From contig CM062292.1 of assembly GCA_031216915.1 (NCBI GenBank), positions 203,753,262 through 203,817,261 on the forward strand: a DNA stretch of 64,000 bases. Reading direction: 5' to 3'. Shown here piece by piece: positions 42,883 to 54,854 of the stretch; within the stretch, counting starts at the first letter, position 1; each line of letters starts with the position of its first letter. A program made the position numbers and the translations under genes. The notes beneath the pieces were generated by a model. That model did no database searches and was not told the origin of the DNA. It saw nothing but the letters and a program-made list of their open reading frames with translations. This DNA is from Pictodentalium vernedei. Its lineage: Eukaryota; Mollusca; Scaphopoda; Dentaliida; Dentaliidae.

Positions 42883-43867
42883 TTTATTTATACGATGATC
42901 GTCAGATTATTGAGAGTCGCTATTATTTTTTTCTCGATTTTACCGAGCAGCAGACGAACATACGAAAAATCAGTTTTTGTTTACATGAGTATCGGTGGGC
43001 GGTATTTCCGCTGTCAATGTTATCGCCGAAACGAAATGGAAAAAGAAACGGGGACGTTTTTCATTTTAATAACATAATAACATACCATTTCGAATTATGG
43101 ATGCTATATTTACACGAGACAATGCATGTTTGTTAATTTTTGGTGTCGTATGGGGTAAACTCATTTAAAAACGTAATAAATAATTGCCACTTTCATTTCA
43201 CTCTTCGCGAGGCAACGTGCGATAAATTTAGACAAGTTCGCATTCAGGTCGACGTCACCGAAGGTCAACTTGGATGTAGTTCCACAGTAGGTGTAAATTT
43301 TAACTATCGTAATCCCATTGCAGGCGTGTTCACCACGGTCTGTGTATAAATCTAAAATTTATGTCATAGGTTTTTTTATATATAGTAGAAAAGGTAATCA
43401 TGGTATAAAAATATGACTGGACCCGATAAACCAATGCGCGGGGGCAAGTCTTGCAATGTAGTCTGTACAGCTATATAAATGCCTCGCAATACTTGTCTTT
43501 GCAATTGTCTCGCGATCGCTATAAAACCATACATTTTGAAAGTGACCGCAAACCTCGATAAACCTTGGCTTATTTAAAATGAATACCAATACCATCAGAA
43601 AGAGTGAACCATTTCGTTTAATAATTCCATATATTGGTACGTACCACACCGTTGGAAAGCACAAGCAGGAAATGTCCCAGACTGACCCATGTGACAGATC
43701 CCATGGTTGATCTTGTACGACGTCATAGTGGCGGCACTTGATCGCTTTTGCTCTGTTATACTTGTGCACGTAAGCGCCTATGTTGTGATATAATTATCAT
43801 GATGATAAGTATGAACCATGGTGATACGTGGCGCCGGTTTGCATTTTGTGTACAATTCTGTTCCGTT
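42883..43867. other. no recognisable feature
   Basis: Only overlapping short frames on both strands. Confidence 0.4.
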
Positions 43868-44096
43868 CAGGCCTTAGCTGACGTAATACCAAAATCAAAA
43901 TTACAACAAATCGCCAATCAAATTTATTATTCTTTCCGTTTTTGACGCCAAAACAGAACTTATGCCCCTTATTTGAACGAGCTTATCGAAGTCGTTCAAA
44001 TCACGTCTATGAGCTGTGTGCAAAAAATGAAAATCTTTGTGTATTTCTTAAATTTCCTTTTGCAAGGCCTTCTTGTCGTGTCAGGCAAAGAGTTAA
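43868..44096 (-). mobile_element. P1 MITE, strongly diverged
   Basis: Middle TTATTTGAACGAGCTTATCG and right end GTGTCAGGCAAAGAGTTAA; the left terminus is eroded. Confidence 0.6.
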
Positions 44097-44600
44097 CAAA
44101 TACTTAACATACTTAATCATTTAATCTACTATAAAACTGATATTTACTAGGTTTATTTAATCCTACCCCTGACTGAACCCAGCTGTGCGATGTTCTTTTC
44201 ATGCAATTTGCTTTTTATTTTAAAACGTTTCGTGGGTTTGTTTCCATGCCGACCGATTTCTTACATTTAAAACTGACATTTCGCAAAACTTCTAAACTTT
44301 AATTAGTCCTTGCCATTAAGCTTCAGGGGTTCTTGTGCTTCGGACAATTTCTGATCTTTGCCTATTGGCATTTTGTTCGATTACCGTGCTTCTTTCGAGC
44401 ATTTTCTGTTGAACCTGAGCACGGGCCATTACCCTTTCCCGGTATAACCCTCCAAAAGTCTTGTATTTCGCGCTCGCATACAGCAGTGAAAGAGCGAATT
44501 TCGCCCCTTTGAGCTTGTGATGTTGAAAGTTGTTCACAAATATGATCTTGATCAATTATTGGGTTACAACCAGTACCAGCGAATCTAAAATCAAAGCGTG

Positions 44601-45290
44601 TTAGGGGGTGTGTCTTCCCGACTTTGTGAGAACCACAAGACCACAGTGTTTGCGTGCCGCCCACAAGGATTTCCATTGCTATCTCCATACCCTCACGAAG
44701 AAAACAGTAGGTTAGGGATTGTCTTCTCGATTTTGTGGGGACTTGCTTGTCATTGTTTGTCACCGAGAACAAAAGAAAAATCAAGAAGTCCCTACAACGA
44801 CTAACCCATTGAACAGTGGTGGTATCTTCCATGCCAGTCAAATGGCAGAAATTGGAAGAGTCCATATTCATTATCTGGGGGTAGAGCAGTTAATATTTTC
44901 AACGTGCAGCTTTCAGGCTGTACGTTGAAATATTAATTGTTCTACCACACAGTTTCACTTAGTAGCCATCCTACTTAATGAAAGTATGACGTATAGTGTT
45001 CCTGGACCAGAAAAGCGGCCTCTCGTGTTGAAAGAGCTAAACAAGACTGGTGATGTGCGTGTGTGTGTGAGAGAGGAAGGGTGTGGTGTGTGTGCGTGAG
45101 GGTGGGGGTCTTACAGATTTTGTGAGAACCTAAGCAATCGTGTTTGGGTTGCTACAAATATTTCCTTTGTTTACTCCGTATCCTTGCAAAGAAAACAATG
45201 TGTTAGGGGTTGTCTTCCCGATTGTGTGGGGACATGTTTGCTACCGAAAATAAAAGAAAAAACAACACAGCCGCATTAAACCCGTTAAAC
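44601..45290 (+). repeat. tandem duplication with P2 inserted between/inside
   Basis: Block 44601-44800 (TCTTCCCGACTTTGTGAGAA ... GAAAACAGTAGGTTAGGGAT, CGATTTTGTGGGGACTTGC) recurs at 45105-45290 (GAAAACAATGTGTTAGGGGT, GATTGTGTGGGGACATG). The P2 MITE at 44801-45040 lies at the end of the first block only. Confidence 0.75.
44801..45040 (+). mobile_element. P2 MITE
   Basis: CTAACCCATTGAACAGTGGT to CGTGTTGAAAGAGCTAA. The centre is CAACGTGCAGCTTTCAGGCTG; both TTAA sites are now CTAA. Confidence 0.87.
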
Positions 45291-45319
45291 AAGAAAACCC
45301 GTTAAACAAGAAAACCTTA

Positions 45320-45429
45320 TGGTTCTTAAGCTGTGTTTGTGAGGCAAATAATAAAAAAATTATAATGTTCAGTTATGCCAGAGTTTCTTTGATTGGTGAC
45401 GTCTACTATTCGTGTTAGATAAAAGGTTA

Positions 45430-45496
<67 letters not shown>

Positions 45497-45526
45497 GTAA
45501 TAATAATAATAATAATAATAATTAAA
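45320..45526 (+). repeat. P1-like right end followed by (AAT)n microsatellite
   Basis: TTCTTAAGCTGTGTTTGTGAG to GTGTTAGATAAAAGGTTAA is a decayed P1 half. About 31 AAT units with one interruption follow (45430-45522). Confidence 0.75.
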
Positions 45527-46109
45527 TAAATGTTGATTAAAAAGCCTCAACGGGTAATTTTTTATTCATCAAAATTGTGCGGGGGCGCAAAATACCCCCA
45601 TCCCCTACCTCTTTCCGCCGCCACTGGTTACAACATTCCAGTTTCCCAAATAATTATATAGTTTGTACATACAACCTCGGAATTATCTCCAGAGAGAAAA
45701 TACTTGCTCTTTAACTGGAATTCAATTTCAAACATTACTTGTGCGTGATTGAGAATAAAACAGTTATTAAGGATCAAAAACTTCCAGAAAAGATTTCTGA
45801 GAGGTGCTCTTTTATCTTAGAGAATACCATTATCATTTAATATGCTGCACTGGTCGTTTGATACTGTTCGCTGCCAAAGCATAGTGATTAAATTGTCATC
45901 ATATCAAACGCAACTTCCGTTGGAGGAAAGTCAATATTGATTTATAAATCCACTTTCTTCTGTGTAGACAGACTTTTATATTTTGTGCAGTTACATTTTC
46001 TTGTTTGTACATATCCATTATTTTGGCAACAGTCAATGCGTTTCCCAGATCCGAAGTCAGAATCACCAGGTTGGACAGCCGGCTTCATTCTTGTGGATCC
46101 ACCATCAAC
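45527..46109. other. no recognisable feature
   Basis: No supported gene or repeat. Confidence 0.4.
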
Positions 46110-46200
46110 GCAGATCAGCGCAGACAACCTCTCCGACCAGCAGACTAAGTCTGTAAAGAATTCGACACTGTTATGATCTGGAACCAGTCTGACACTCAAA
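46110..46200 (-). repeat. R5 dispersed repeat, copy 1
   Basis: The reverse complement contains CATAACAGTGTCGAATTC and TTACAGACTTAGTCTG, matching CATAACAGCGTGGAATTCCT (47330), CATAACAACGTTGAATTCCT (54880) and the reverse of 53790-53830. Confidence 0.6.
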
Positions 46201-46247
46201 TAGTACACCACCTTTGTTTAGATCCACTCGTCTGGGTTATTTCAATT

Positions 46248-46284
46248 GGTCGGAAAAGCGAACCTATTGTTCGCTTTTCCGACC
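46248..46284. repeat. 37-bp hairpin
   Basis: GGTCGGAAAAGCGAAC/GTTCGCTTTTCCGACC with a 5-base centre. A one-arm version with the same left flank (CGTCTGGAATATTTCAG) is at 54551-54590. Confidence 0.8.
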
Positions 46285-47030
46285 GACTGATTCATTCCAT
46301 ACGATTGAATCTCAAAAATATCATAAACATTCATTTTCTTTGAATCAACACAAGAAATGTCGCTCAATCGAGACTGGATTTCATCGACTGTTTATGACAT
46401 TTCGATGGTTTCAAGTGATTAAATGCTTACTGATTGGTTTCAGTAACAGGAGCACGAAAAAATATCTGTATATAATTTAATCATTTGCCCCGTCTCTGCG
46501 TTTGATTGGTTGAAAGCATACAAAGTGAAAGTCGTCAAAATCGTATAAACCAAATCACGTAATGATTTGGAATGTCTACACGTTCGCAAGATTCTGGAAG
46601 CCCCGCCCACTCAATCCAATTGTCACAGTGAGGGCGTGACGGCAGACTGATAGATGGATAACAAGCTTGTAAACAAAGATCAATGATCAATTTTTCATCG
46701 CCTCCAGTCAGCGAGAATATAACGATAATTTCTCGGGAACAATTGAATTTAATAAAATATACCGAAGTGTGAGACGAATAAAAGATCATACATCCAAACA
46801 TGATTTTGGGGGGACTTAAAAAAAATGTTTTTAATGATATTGTTACGTGACTTGCTAAATATCTGTTGTCTGCGATCGAAAATCAAAACAGCAAACAATT
46901 TGACAATGACTGACGTGACCTGTTTGTGGCACACTTTCCTGAGTTTGACTGTTGTCTTTTGCGAAAATTAAAAGTTTTTCGTTTACGTACACATAGTTTT
47001 TATATTTTAATATTACAGCCGGATTAAATT
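46285..47030. other. no recognisable feature
   Basis: No supported gene or repeat. Confidence 0.4.
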
Positions 47031-47231
47031 ATAAGAAATAACTGTTGTTTTCCTTCGGTTTATGCGATATAAACCGAAAATTTTCAGCACAAGCTTAATC
47101 ATAACTCGCTACGCGAGTTATGAAGCTTGTGCTGAAAATTTTAATCACAACTCGCTACGCGAGTTATGAAGCTTGTGCTGACAATTTTCGGTTTATATCG
47201 CATAAACCGAAGGAAAACGACAGTTATTTCT
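47031..47231. repeat. ~200-bp palindrome with duplicated core
   Basis: Outer arms AAGAAATAACTGTTGTTTTCC and mirror. Inner arms TCGGTTTATGCGATATAAAC and mirror. The core TAACTCGCTACGCGAGTTATGAAGCTTG occurs twice in tandem (47101, 47149). Confidence 0.92.
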
Positions 47232-47234
47232 TAA

Positions 47235-47400
47235 ATCTCTGCGAGTGAAGGAACATCACATTCACATTACATCAACGGTAGTCTGCGCGCAGACTCCACG
47301 AGAAGGGAGTAAACAAACAGTCCATAACAGCGTGGAATTCCTTACACAATTAAACAGAGTCGGACAGCTTGCAGTTCAGAGTGGTCGGAAACACCAGCCA
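47235..47400 (+). repeat. R5 dispersed repeat, longest copy
   Basis: GAGTGAAGGAACATCACATT, CATCAACGGTAGTCTGCGCG, GAGTAAACAAACAG and CATAACAGCGTGGAATTCCT occur in this order. The reverse complement of 53755-53905 has the same phrases in the same order. Confidence 0.75.
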
Positions 47401-47554
47401 AGGCAAGAGTAATACACAATTTATCGGCAATTATTGTACAGTGTGCGTGATGACTTTGAATGCTCAAAATACGAAATGTCTTAAGGGGCGCAAAAACTCA
47501 GATGACTTAAACCGCCCTCACCGTCAATACCTGTAAACTAGAAGTTGGATCATT

Positions 47555-47807
47555 TTAACCCTTTACCCGACGTAACGTTCAAAACCGGCCAGCGCTATTC
47601 ACAAAAACCGCCAATTAATTTTCATTATTTTTTTCATTTTTTGTCTCAAAAACATAGGTTATAACCCCCCTCTTTGGAACGAGCTCGTCGAGCTCGTTCC
47701 ATTGCAGGGTCATAACCTATGTTTTTGAGACAAAAAATGAAAAAAATGAGTTATTCAAGAATTCCTTTGCAAGTGTCGTCTGCTTTTCATGTTAGGTAAA
47801 GGGTTAA
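47555..47807 (-). mobile_element. P1 palindromic MITE
   Basis: Complete between TTAA sites; reversed relative to 10572-10824 (the GCCAGCGCTATTC side is on the left). Confidence 0.94.
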
Positions 47808-47884
47808 TCTACTCACAATTCCAATGTATTCCATTTCTTTTCGCCACATATTCGTGTCAAAGTTTTCCTGTTTTTGATTTCGTC

Positions 47885-47940
47885 CGTTGTGGGCGGGAGC
47901 GGGGTGGGGTGTGTGTGTGGGGAGGGGGGGTGGGGGTCAG
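47885..47940 (+). repeat. G-rich tract
   Basis: Runs of GGGG separated by short T/C/A spacers; G-quadruplex potential on the plus strand. Confidence 0.85.
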
Positions 47941-48644
47941 AACCTTGAGTGCTGTGATCGTGTTCTGAGTCCAAAAGTCCTTACCTCTGTCTCAACACCA
48001 GCGCGCCTCTTGGCCACACTGTATGATAATCAAGCTTCACTGGTATATCATAAAGCTTTTTTATCTTGAAAATGGGCAGATAGTTGTAAAAACAATATAG
48101 ACAGTCAACATCCCGATTTCGACGTGTTAGTAACGTTTATAGTAAAACCTATAATTGTCATTACCCTAATAACGAAATTGTTTTGTATATACAAATCGCT
48201 CTTATCTTGTCATATGGATCAGATCCTTGTAATGTTTTCATTCACCAGATAGAGAATATAATGCTTTTGTTATGGTTTCCAGATCCGAAGTTAAGGCGAC
48301 AGTATAGAGATTACCTTTATTATTTCCAGGTAAACCTTTTTGACTGACAAATAATTTTAAAAGGAATAAGAGAAAGCATAAAAAACATATATCTTTGCTC
48401 ATGCATGTAGAATGGGGGAATGTACAATTTAGAGCACCGCAGCTAAAATCGTGAATTCCTTAGGCAAGCTCCGTGTAACCAAAGACCATATTGTTCTCTT
48501 CCATTGTTTTCTTTCCAAAAATAAAGTAAGCAGGACCTCTGCTAGACTGATATCGATTAAAACATCAAGTTATATACGTGAAGACTGATGCAAAAATATA
48601 ACAACATTTTCCAGAATCAAAGAGCTATTGTTCTAGTTTTCACT
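47941..48644. other. no recognisable feature
   Basis: No supported gene or repeat. Confidence 0.4.
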
Positions 48645-48960
48645 AACTGCCTGCCCACATAACCAAACACTTACCCCACACGCTTACGAACAATACTGAA
48701 AAAAAACACAAACCTTCACAAAATTTCCACTCATAGTCCACACACAACCCAAATACCCGGCCCTCCCTTCCCCAACACACAAACGAATACCTCCTGTATG
48801 GAATGTGAACCCATCGTTCCACTTGAATGCCATCTCATCTTCTCGCAGTTAAACCGAATTAAACAAAAACATTAAAGGCCTTCTTTTGTAAACAGAATTT
48901 GGTAAACACTAGATTTGTAACATGGTCTGAGGTTTGCGGCTCGGAACTTATGTTCTGATG
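48645..48960 (+). repeat. duplicated block A plus start of R1
   Basis: CTGCCCACATAACCAAACAC, CAACACACAAACGAATACCT, TGTATGGAATGTGAACCCAT and GGTAAACACTAGATTTGT match 49803-50085. It runs into GTAACATGGTCTGAGGTTTG, the R1 left arm, and is then cut by the tandem array. Confidence 0.85.
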
Positions 48961-49797
48961 GGAGGTATTGATTTTCTGTCATTTCCAACAGAAAACGTTT
49001 CCGTTAGCAATGACCTTTGAATTTTGTGGATTTGTGTATTAATTTTTCCTTGGGCACGCCATGCAGGGTGTATTCATGAGTGGATTGCTTTGAAACACGG
49101 AATGCTTGTTTGCGGTGACCTCCAGATGGGAGCTATTGATTTTCTTCCATTTACGCCTAGAAACGTTGCCGTTAGCAACTATGTTTAACTTATGCGTTTT
49201 TTACGTCGACAATTTTTTTTGCCACACTGGACAGGTCTCATTTATCATCCGGTCGCTTTAAAACTTGGTATGCATATTCGTGGTGACCTCTAGATATAAG
49301 CTGTCAGTTGTCTTTCATTTTTGTTGAAAAATATTGCTGTTACCTTGACCGTTGTAGGTTGTGGATTAGTGCATCAGTATTTGCTTTGGCGCGCCCTGCA
49401 GGGTGCAATCGTGAATGGACCACTTAGAAACTAAGTATGCTTGTTTTGATTTACCTCCAGATGGGAGCTTTTGATTTTATTCCATTTCCGTCGAGAAATG
49501 TTGCCGTTAGCAACGACATTCAACTTATTTGTTTGGACGTCGACAATGTCCTCTGGCACACTGCACAGGTCGCATTTATCACTTAGAAACTAAGTATGCT
49601 TATTTGGAGTGACATTAAGATGGGAGCTATCGATTTTATTCCATTTTCATCAAATATTTTGCCGTTAGCAACGACCTTCCAACTTCAAAGTGCATTTATG
49701 CGTCAGCATTTTCCTTTGGAACGCCATACAATAAGGTACATTTATGAACGGATCGCTTTGAAACTTGGTATGTTTTTGGGGTTGACCACCTCTATTT
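48957..49797 (+). repeat. ~167-bp tandem array, five units
   Basis: The anchor G(A)GCTATTGATTTTNTTCCAT recurs near 48961, 49131, 49297, 49466 and 49625, with spacings of 170, 166, 169 and 159. Each unit also has GTTGCCGTTAGCAACGAC and GAAACTTGGTATGC-like phrases. Confidence 0.87.
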
Positions 49798-49802
49798 TTC
49801 GC

Positions 49803-50085
49803 TAACTCGGAGAAGCCCGCCCACATATTCAAACACTCACCCAACACGCTTACAAACAATACAGAAAAAACCCAAAACCATCACAAAAATACCACACACA
49901 CTCCATACACACAACCTAAATACCGACTCCTCTCCCCCAATACACAAACGAATGCCTACTGTATGGAACGTGAACCTATCGTTCTACTTGAATGCCATCT
50001 TCCCGAAGTTAAACCCTATTAAACAAAAACATGAAAGGCCTTGTTTTGCACACATAGTTTGGTAAACACTAGATTTGTCTTTTTG
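49803..50085 (+). repeat. duplicated block A'
   Basis: Second copy of 48645-48935, about 1155 bp to the right, followed directly by the full R1 copy. Confidence 0.87.
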
Positions 50086-50108
50086 TGAAATTCCACCCAA
50101 ACACTATA

Positions 50109-50612
50109 CGTTATTGTAATGAATTGACGGTAATATGGTCTGAGGTCTGTGGCCCGGAGCTTATGTTCAAATGAGACGCGAAGCGTCGAGGATGAACATA
50201 CGCTCCGAGCCGCATTCCCCAGGCCATGTTACCGTCAGCTCACCACAATCACGTATATGTTCCAATAAGACCCTACCCATCGCCAAACACCACGTTGTGA
50301 GATGAACTTGGCAACCGTTAACGATAACTGGGCAAATAATCAATAAAAGAGATAAAGATCGAGGTCACTCTATCTTACCTTATATTCCAAACTGCTTTGG
50401 AATTTAGACAATATTTTTTTCGGAATATCGTCTGCTGCACGTGTGAAAATCTAGAAGGAATGATGGAAAAATTGCGAAATGGGCAACCTCATTTCAAATG
50501 ACTCGCGTCGTTACATCAGGCAGTAGCATATAGTACCGGAGTCGTAAACATATAAAAAAAACGTAGAGAGCTATCGTCCATTCAGATAAAGGAGATTTTA
50601 GTCTTATTGTAA
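50109..50612 (+). repeat. R1 dispersed repeat, copy 2
   Basis: Palindrome 50109-50252 (TTATTGTAATGAATTGACGG with mirror; centre GAGACGCGAAGCGTCGAGG), then the unique tail matching 8537-9010 without the nested foldback. Confidence 0.85.
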
Positions 50613-51164
50613 CATTAAATTATTGAGATAAATGATGACATGCTCATATCTTTACTGAAAACATCAAATAGTATAACTCATTCGTATTCACACTTCAAGA
50701 TAATGTCGATCCATGTCTGGTTTGGCAAGGCGTATACGCTTATTATTTCCCTGCAATACAATCAGAAACACAGTGTCAAATAAATTCAGTTTTATATCAT
50801 AGAAAATCATTTTCTTGGAGTCGTTTATAGCTGGCCTTTTACTTCAGTCCCTGCCATCCATTGATTATCGACACTAAATGCTGAACATTTTTTTACGGTT
50901 GTGGTGTTCAGTAGGTAACTGCGGTGTAATGTCTGACATTTGTTCTAGCTGCGGGGATTATATACATAATAGAAACCAATAATTTTGTCTAGCATGACAG
51001 CATTGGGATGTTTTGTTGGAATTATATACAGTGAATTCGATCAGGATATATCCTTGTTCTCCAGACAATGCATATGAGTATTTGCGCATATATCAACGCT
51101 GATACTGAAAGTACAACGTTCAATCAGACCTTGAATGCACCTTCTATGCCACTTCGCAGGTGTA
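50613..51164. other. no recognisable feature
   Basis: No supported gene or repeat. Confidence 0.4.
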
Positions 51165-51600
51165 GTCATTAACCCAATTTACGCTAATGTCGCAAACCCA
51201 CTTTAGTCTGATGTAAATTCCTAGTTGTTTTATGGTGAAAATTGGCTGCTTCAATTGGTGCTTCAAACTTTAATCTGATGTCATTTACCCACTTTACCGT
51301 GATGTAATTTTCTAGTTGGATTATGGGGGAATTGTCTCCCCCGATTGCAGATTCAAACTTTACTTTGAATCCTTTAAGCCTCTTTAACTGACGTAACTTC
51401 CTAGTAGCATTATGGGGAAAATTGGCTGCTTCATTCGTTGCTTCACACTCTATTCTGATGCCATTAGACCACTTTGCACTGATGCAAATTCCTAGTTATT
51501 CCTATTATGGGGACAATTTGCTGCTTCAATTGTTGCTTCAAACTTTACTCTGATGCCATTAACCCACTTGACTCTGATACATTATGAAAAAAATAATTCA
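51165..51600 (+). repeat. ~90-bp tandem array, 4-5 units
   Basis: GATGTAAATTCCTAGTTG-type anchors at 51211, 51302, 51391 and 51482. Each is followed by TTATGGGGAAAATTGGCTGC and GCTTCAAACTTTACTCTGAT variants. Confidence 0.9.
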
Positions 51601-53079
51601 GCTTCAAAGTTTGACCTTTTGACATCAGTCTGCAGGGGGTTATATAAGACACAACTTACGCTGTCAGATCATATTATGCGAATAGGCCCGTGTAAAGCTG
51701 GAACACATGACATGCGTTAACGACCAATGGCAGGCTGGATACACTCGCGAGGGAGAATTTCTCGTGGCATTGCATATCAGGGGAGCTTGAAGCTTGAGTT
51801 TCTAGCTGGACGGAATTACAGCCTCCCCATTTATAAAATAAATTTATCGAGCTAACTGTAATAGATGCATTTGGGGCACCTCATCACCTCCCTGCTACAG
51901 GGATATTTCCCTATCTAGTACAAAAATACCTCGTTGCGTGGAAAAACATCATTCTGTCTCTTGTTAGCAAATTAAATATCTACAAATAAGAGTTGTCCAC
52001 TTATGAATGATTTCGTGATGCATCATGTCAGACCCAATTGAGTTTTCCATCAAATTAATACATGGCTGCTGAGGAATTCATCAGCCTCTGGAATTCGTTT
52101 ACTTTTTCTTCATTGCCTTCATCGTACGAAAAAAATATATCCGCTTTAAAAAAACCGCATTCACGTGCGATGGTCAGGTCTTAACTAGAAACACACCGCC
52201 TGCGTCACGAGGTTATGGCTACAGTCCTGACCGAGCCTTTTGCGTTACATGTTACCTCGACCAACACACTTAAATCTCATTTTCTCCAATGGGAGCGCGG
52301 TGGAAACCTTTGCATGCATCAAATGTGACCTGGAATCGTTGAAAAGCCCGACAACCACTTGCCTCTTCTAGGTGGTTATTGCCACTCGCCCAGCTGTCGT
52401 CAGGAAACCCGAAAAACAAAAATACCTCCCATAGGGGTCGCAAGAGGCAAAGCGCCATATTGTCCCCACCCCGCGGATCGACAACCCATAAAAATATTCC
52501 GCTGGACCAATTCGTACAACAACAGCAAAGTATGAGACAGGTGAAAAGATACCAGATAATTAATTACACTGCATATGGCACGATTTCGAAATGGGTCGTG
52601 TCATTACAAATCGAACTTGAATCCATTTTGCAGGAATAGCAGGCAACGTCAAAATATATCCAATCAGTTGCGCCCCTTTCGTCACGTGATGCACCATTCA
52701 GGTTAAACATTTTTATATTTGTGGTTTTGCACAAATCTGTTTCATGTTGTCTGAATTCATTTGAAAACATTTAGTTCTCTGTTTATCAATTATCATTTTT
52801 TGTACAGCGATGTGATCTAAATCTAAAATATTGTTTGAAACAAGGGCTGCCGAGTTTCAGTTCTTGTACCAAGAGATTTTACTCTCCCCGGATTTCCCCT
52901 TTTAACCTTTCGAGTAGTATTTGCATCAGATGTCATAGAAAAGGGTATCTCGTAGAATTTCATATTCTACTGGCCCAAAACTGAACTCCAACCAAGGGTG
53001 TAACTATGGGGGTTGGGTTAATCGTCTCTGATCACGCGTTTTTAGCTCAATTCTTTTTTCATTCGTCAGATATTTCTGT
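51601..53079. other. 1.5 kb without recognisable feature
   Basis: An 86-codon plus frame at 52379-52639 is unrecognised; no repeats shared with the window. Confidence 0.45.
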
Positions 53080-53459
53080 TTAACCCTTTACCAAATATAA
53101 CGGCCAAAACCGGCCAGCGCTATTCGCAAAAAAAGCCAATTAATTTTCATTATTTTTTCATTTTTTGTCTCAAAAACATAGGTTATGACCCCTCATTGGA
53201 ACGAGCTCGGATGTAGGCTTAACCCTTTACCTAACATGAAAAGAAGACGACACATGAAAACAAAATTCTTGAATAACTAATTTTTTTCATTTTTTGTCTC
53301 AAAAACATAGGTTATGACCCCTCGTTGGAACGAGCTCGACGAACTCGTTCCAATGAGGGGTCATAACCTATGTTTTTGAGACAAAAAATGAAAAAAATTA
53401 GTTGTTCAAGAATATTTTTTACAAGTGTCGTCTGCTTTTCATGTTAGGTAAAGGGTTAA
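53080..53459 (+). mobile_element. P1 half-copy followed by complete P1 copy
   Basis: 53080-53210 is a left half that stops at the centre (GGAACGAGCTCGG). A complete P1 follows from TTAA at 53219 to TTAA at 53456. The two are separated by ~8 bp (ATGTAGGC). Confidence 0.92.
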
Positions 53460-53754
53460 ACGGGCATTACCGAAGTCACCTAATTCACATACTATTCTGT
53501 TTACCTCTACAACCATCCACATCACCATCGATAACATGAAGTGTACGTCAATGTTAAGTTTTGGCACATTCTTGTCAAATGAAGTGGCAGATAGTTCAAA
53601 TAGTACGAAATATAATCGAACCACGCCCACTAAATTCGATTCCAATTTAGTGATATTTCGAATAGAATCGAGAGTTCATCAGTGAACCCTCATTTAGTGT
53701 ACAATTTCTTCAAAGTAATTAGGACGATTTCGTGCTCCACCCAGTTTTAAAATT

Positions 53755-53905
53755 CTCGCGAAATGCGAACTGACTTGAGCTCTCAGGCTACTAGTCAAAT
53801 TCTGTAAGGAATCCGACGCTGTCATGTGCTGTTTGTTTACCCTGTTTTCAGGCGTAGACTATCGTTGATTTAATGTAACGTTCCTTTACTCACAAAGGTG
53901 TACAA
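53755..53905 (-). repeat. R5 dispersed repeat
   Basis: Reverse complement matches 47235-47400 in order (GTAAAGGAACGTTACATTAA, CAACGATAGTCTACGCCTG, GGTAAACAAACAGCACATG, TTCCTTACAGAATTTGACTA). Confidence 0.72.
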
Positions 53906-54059
53906 ATATTCTTTCGTGCTCCAATGATAGATATTCCTATCAATAAGTATTTAATTCCCCTTGAAAACATCAACACAATTTGAGGAACTACGTAATCGTA
54001 AAACTACAGCTGTGGCGAGTCTTTATTTATAATTATTTTGTAAACAACCATACTTAATA

Positions 54060-54440
54060 ATATTGATATTTATTTATTTATTTATTTATTGATGTTTAAG
54101 GTCACATATTTATGCACAATGGCTAATCATGACCGTGACAGTTTTACGGGTGGAGGAAGCAGGAGTACCCGGAGAGAACCACCGAGCAACGACGAGCAGC
54201 TGCCAGCTCCCCAACATCGTAACTCCGCCCTGCAGCACGGGCAGGGTTAGATTGGTTGAAGACATGCGTACCATCGACGTGCAGTACGCCTTAGTACACG
54301 GCGTCATCGTGCCCCCACGCGGGCAATGGAGATGAAGTGTCTTGCCCAAGGACACAACGCGGTTGCCGCAGGAGGGATTCGAACCGAGGACCTCTCGGCT
54401 TGCAGCCTGCACCTCTACCTACTGAGCCACCGCGCTCCCA
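54060..54440 (-). mobile_element. full-length tRNA-headed SINE
   Basis: (AAAT)n at the left, the common body, GGAGGGATTCGAACCGAGGA (reversed B-box) and CTACCTACTGAGCCACCGCG (reversed A-box). Head closely matches the 7.8-kb SINE. Confidence 0.93.
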
Positions 54441-54608
54441 ATATTATTGGTAAAGTCATTAGACATTCGGAAAATCATATCTCCATTGAGAACATTTCTT
54501 GCGTTGAGTCAAAGAGAATAAATGTGTATGCTATTTTTTCTTAATTCAATCGTCTGGAATATTTCAGATAAACGGAAAAGCGAACTCAAAAATAGGCGAT
54601 GTACTTAT

Positions 54609-54854
54609 TTAACCCTTTCAACAATGGCGCTCTGGAAGATATTATTTCAGTCAATACTCTCAACGGCGAAATGAGCGAAACCATCCTGGTTTGTTGGGAG
54701 GTTCAGTAATAATTTAATCCAACAGCTCTGTTGAGGTGTGGGATTAAATTATGACAGAGCCTCGCTTCAAATGTATTGCCCTTTGCATCGTCTGCTCGTC
54801 CACTACCAATTTTTTCTTCACGAAAGCATTTTGCACATCGATTGAAAGGGTTAG
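54609..54854 (+). mobile_element. P5 TTAA-type MITE, single copy in window, inserted in R5
   Basis: TTAACCCTTTCAACAATGGC at the left, CGATTGAAAGGGTTAG at the right. The inner palindrome TAATAATTTAATCC AACAGCTCTGTTG ... GGATTAAATTAT resembles a shared MITE design but the sequence is distinct. R5 flanks: CGTCTGGAATATTTCAG side at 54551 and GACTGGTTCCAGGCCATAAC at 54863. Confidence 0.75.

Noticed and set aside
44362..44871. 169-codon minus-strand frame
   Set aside because: It spans a duplicated block and a P2 MITE end; no domain recognised.
45326..45550. Poly-tyrosine protein
   Set aside because: Direct translation of the (AAT)n microsatellite.
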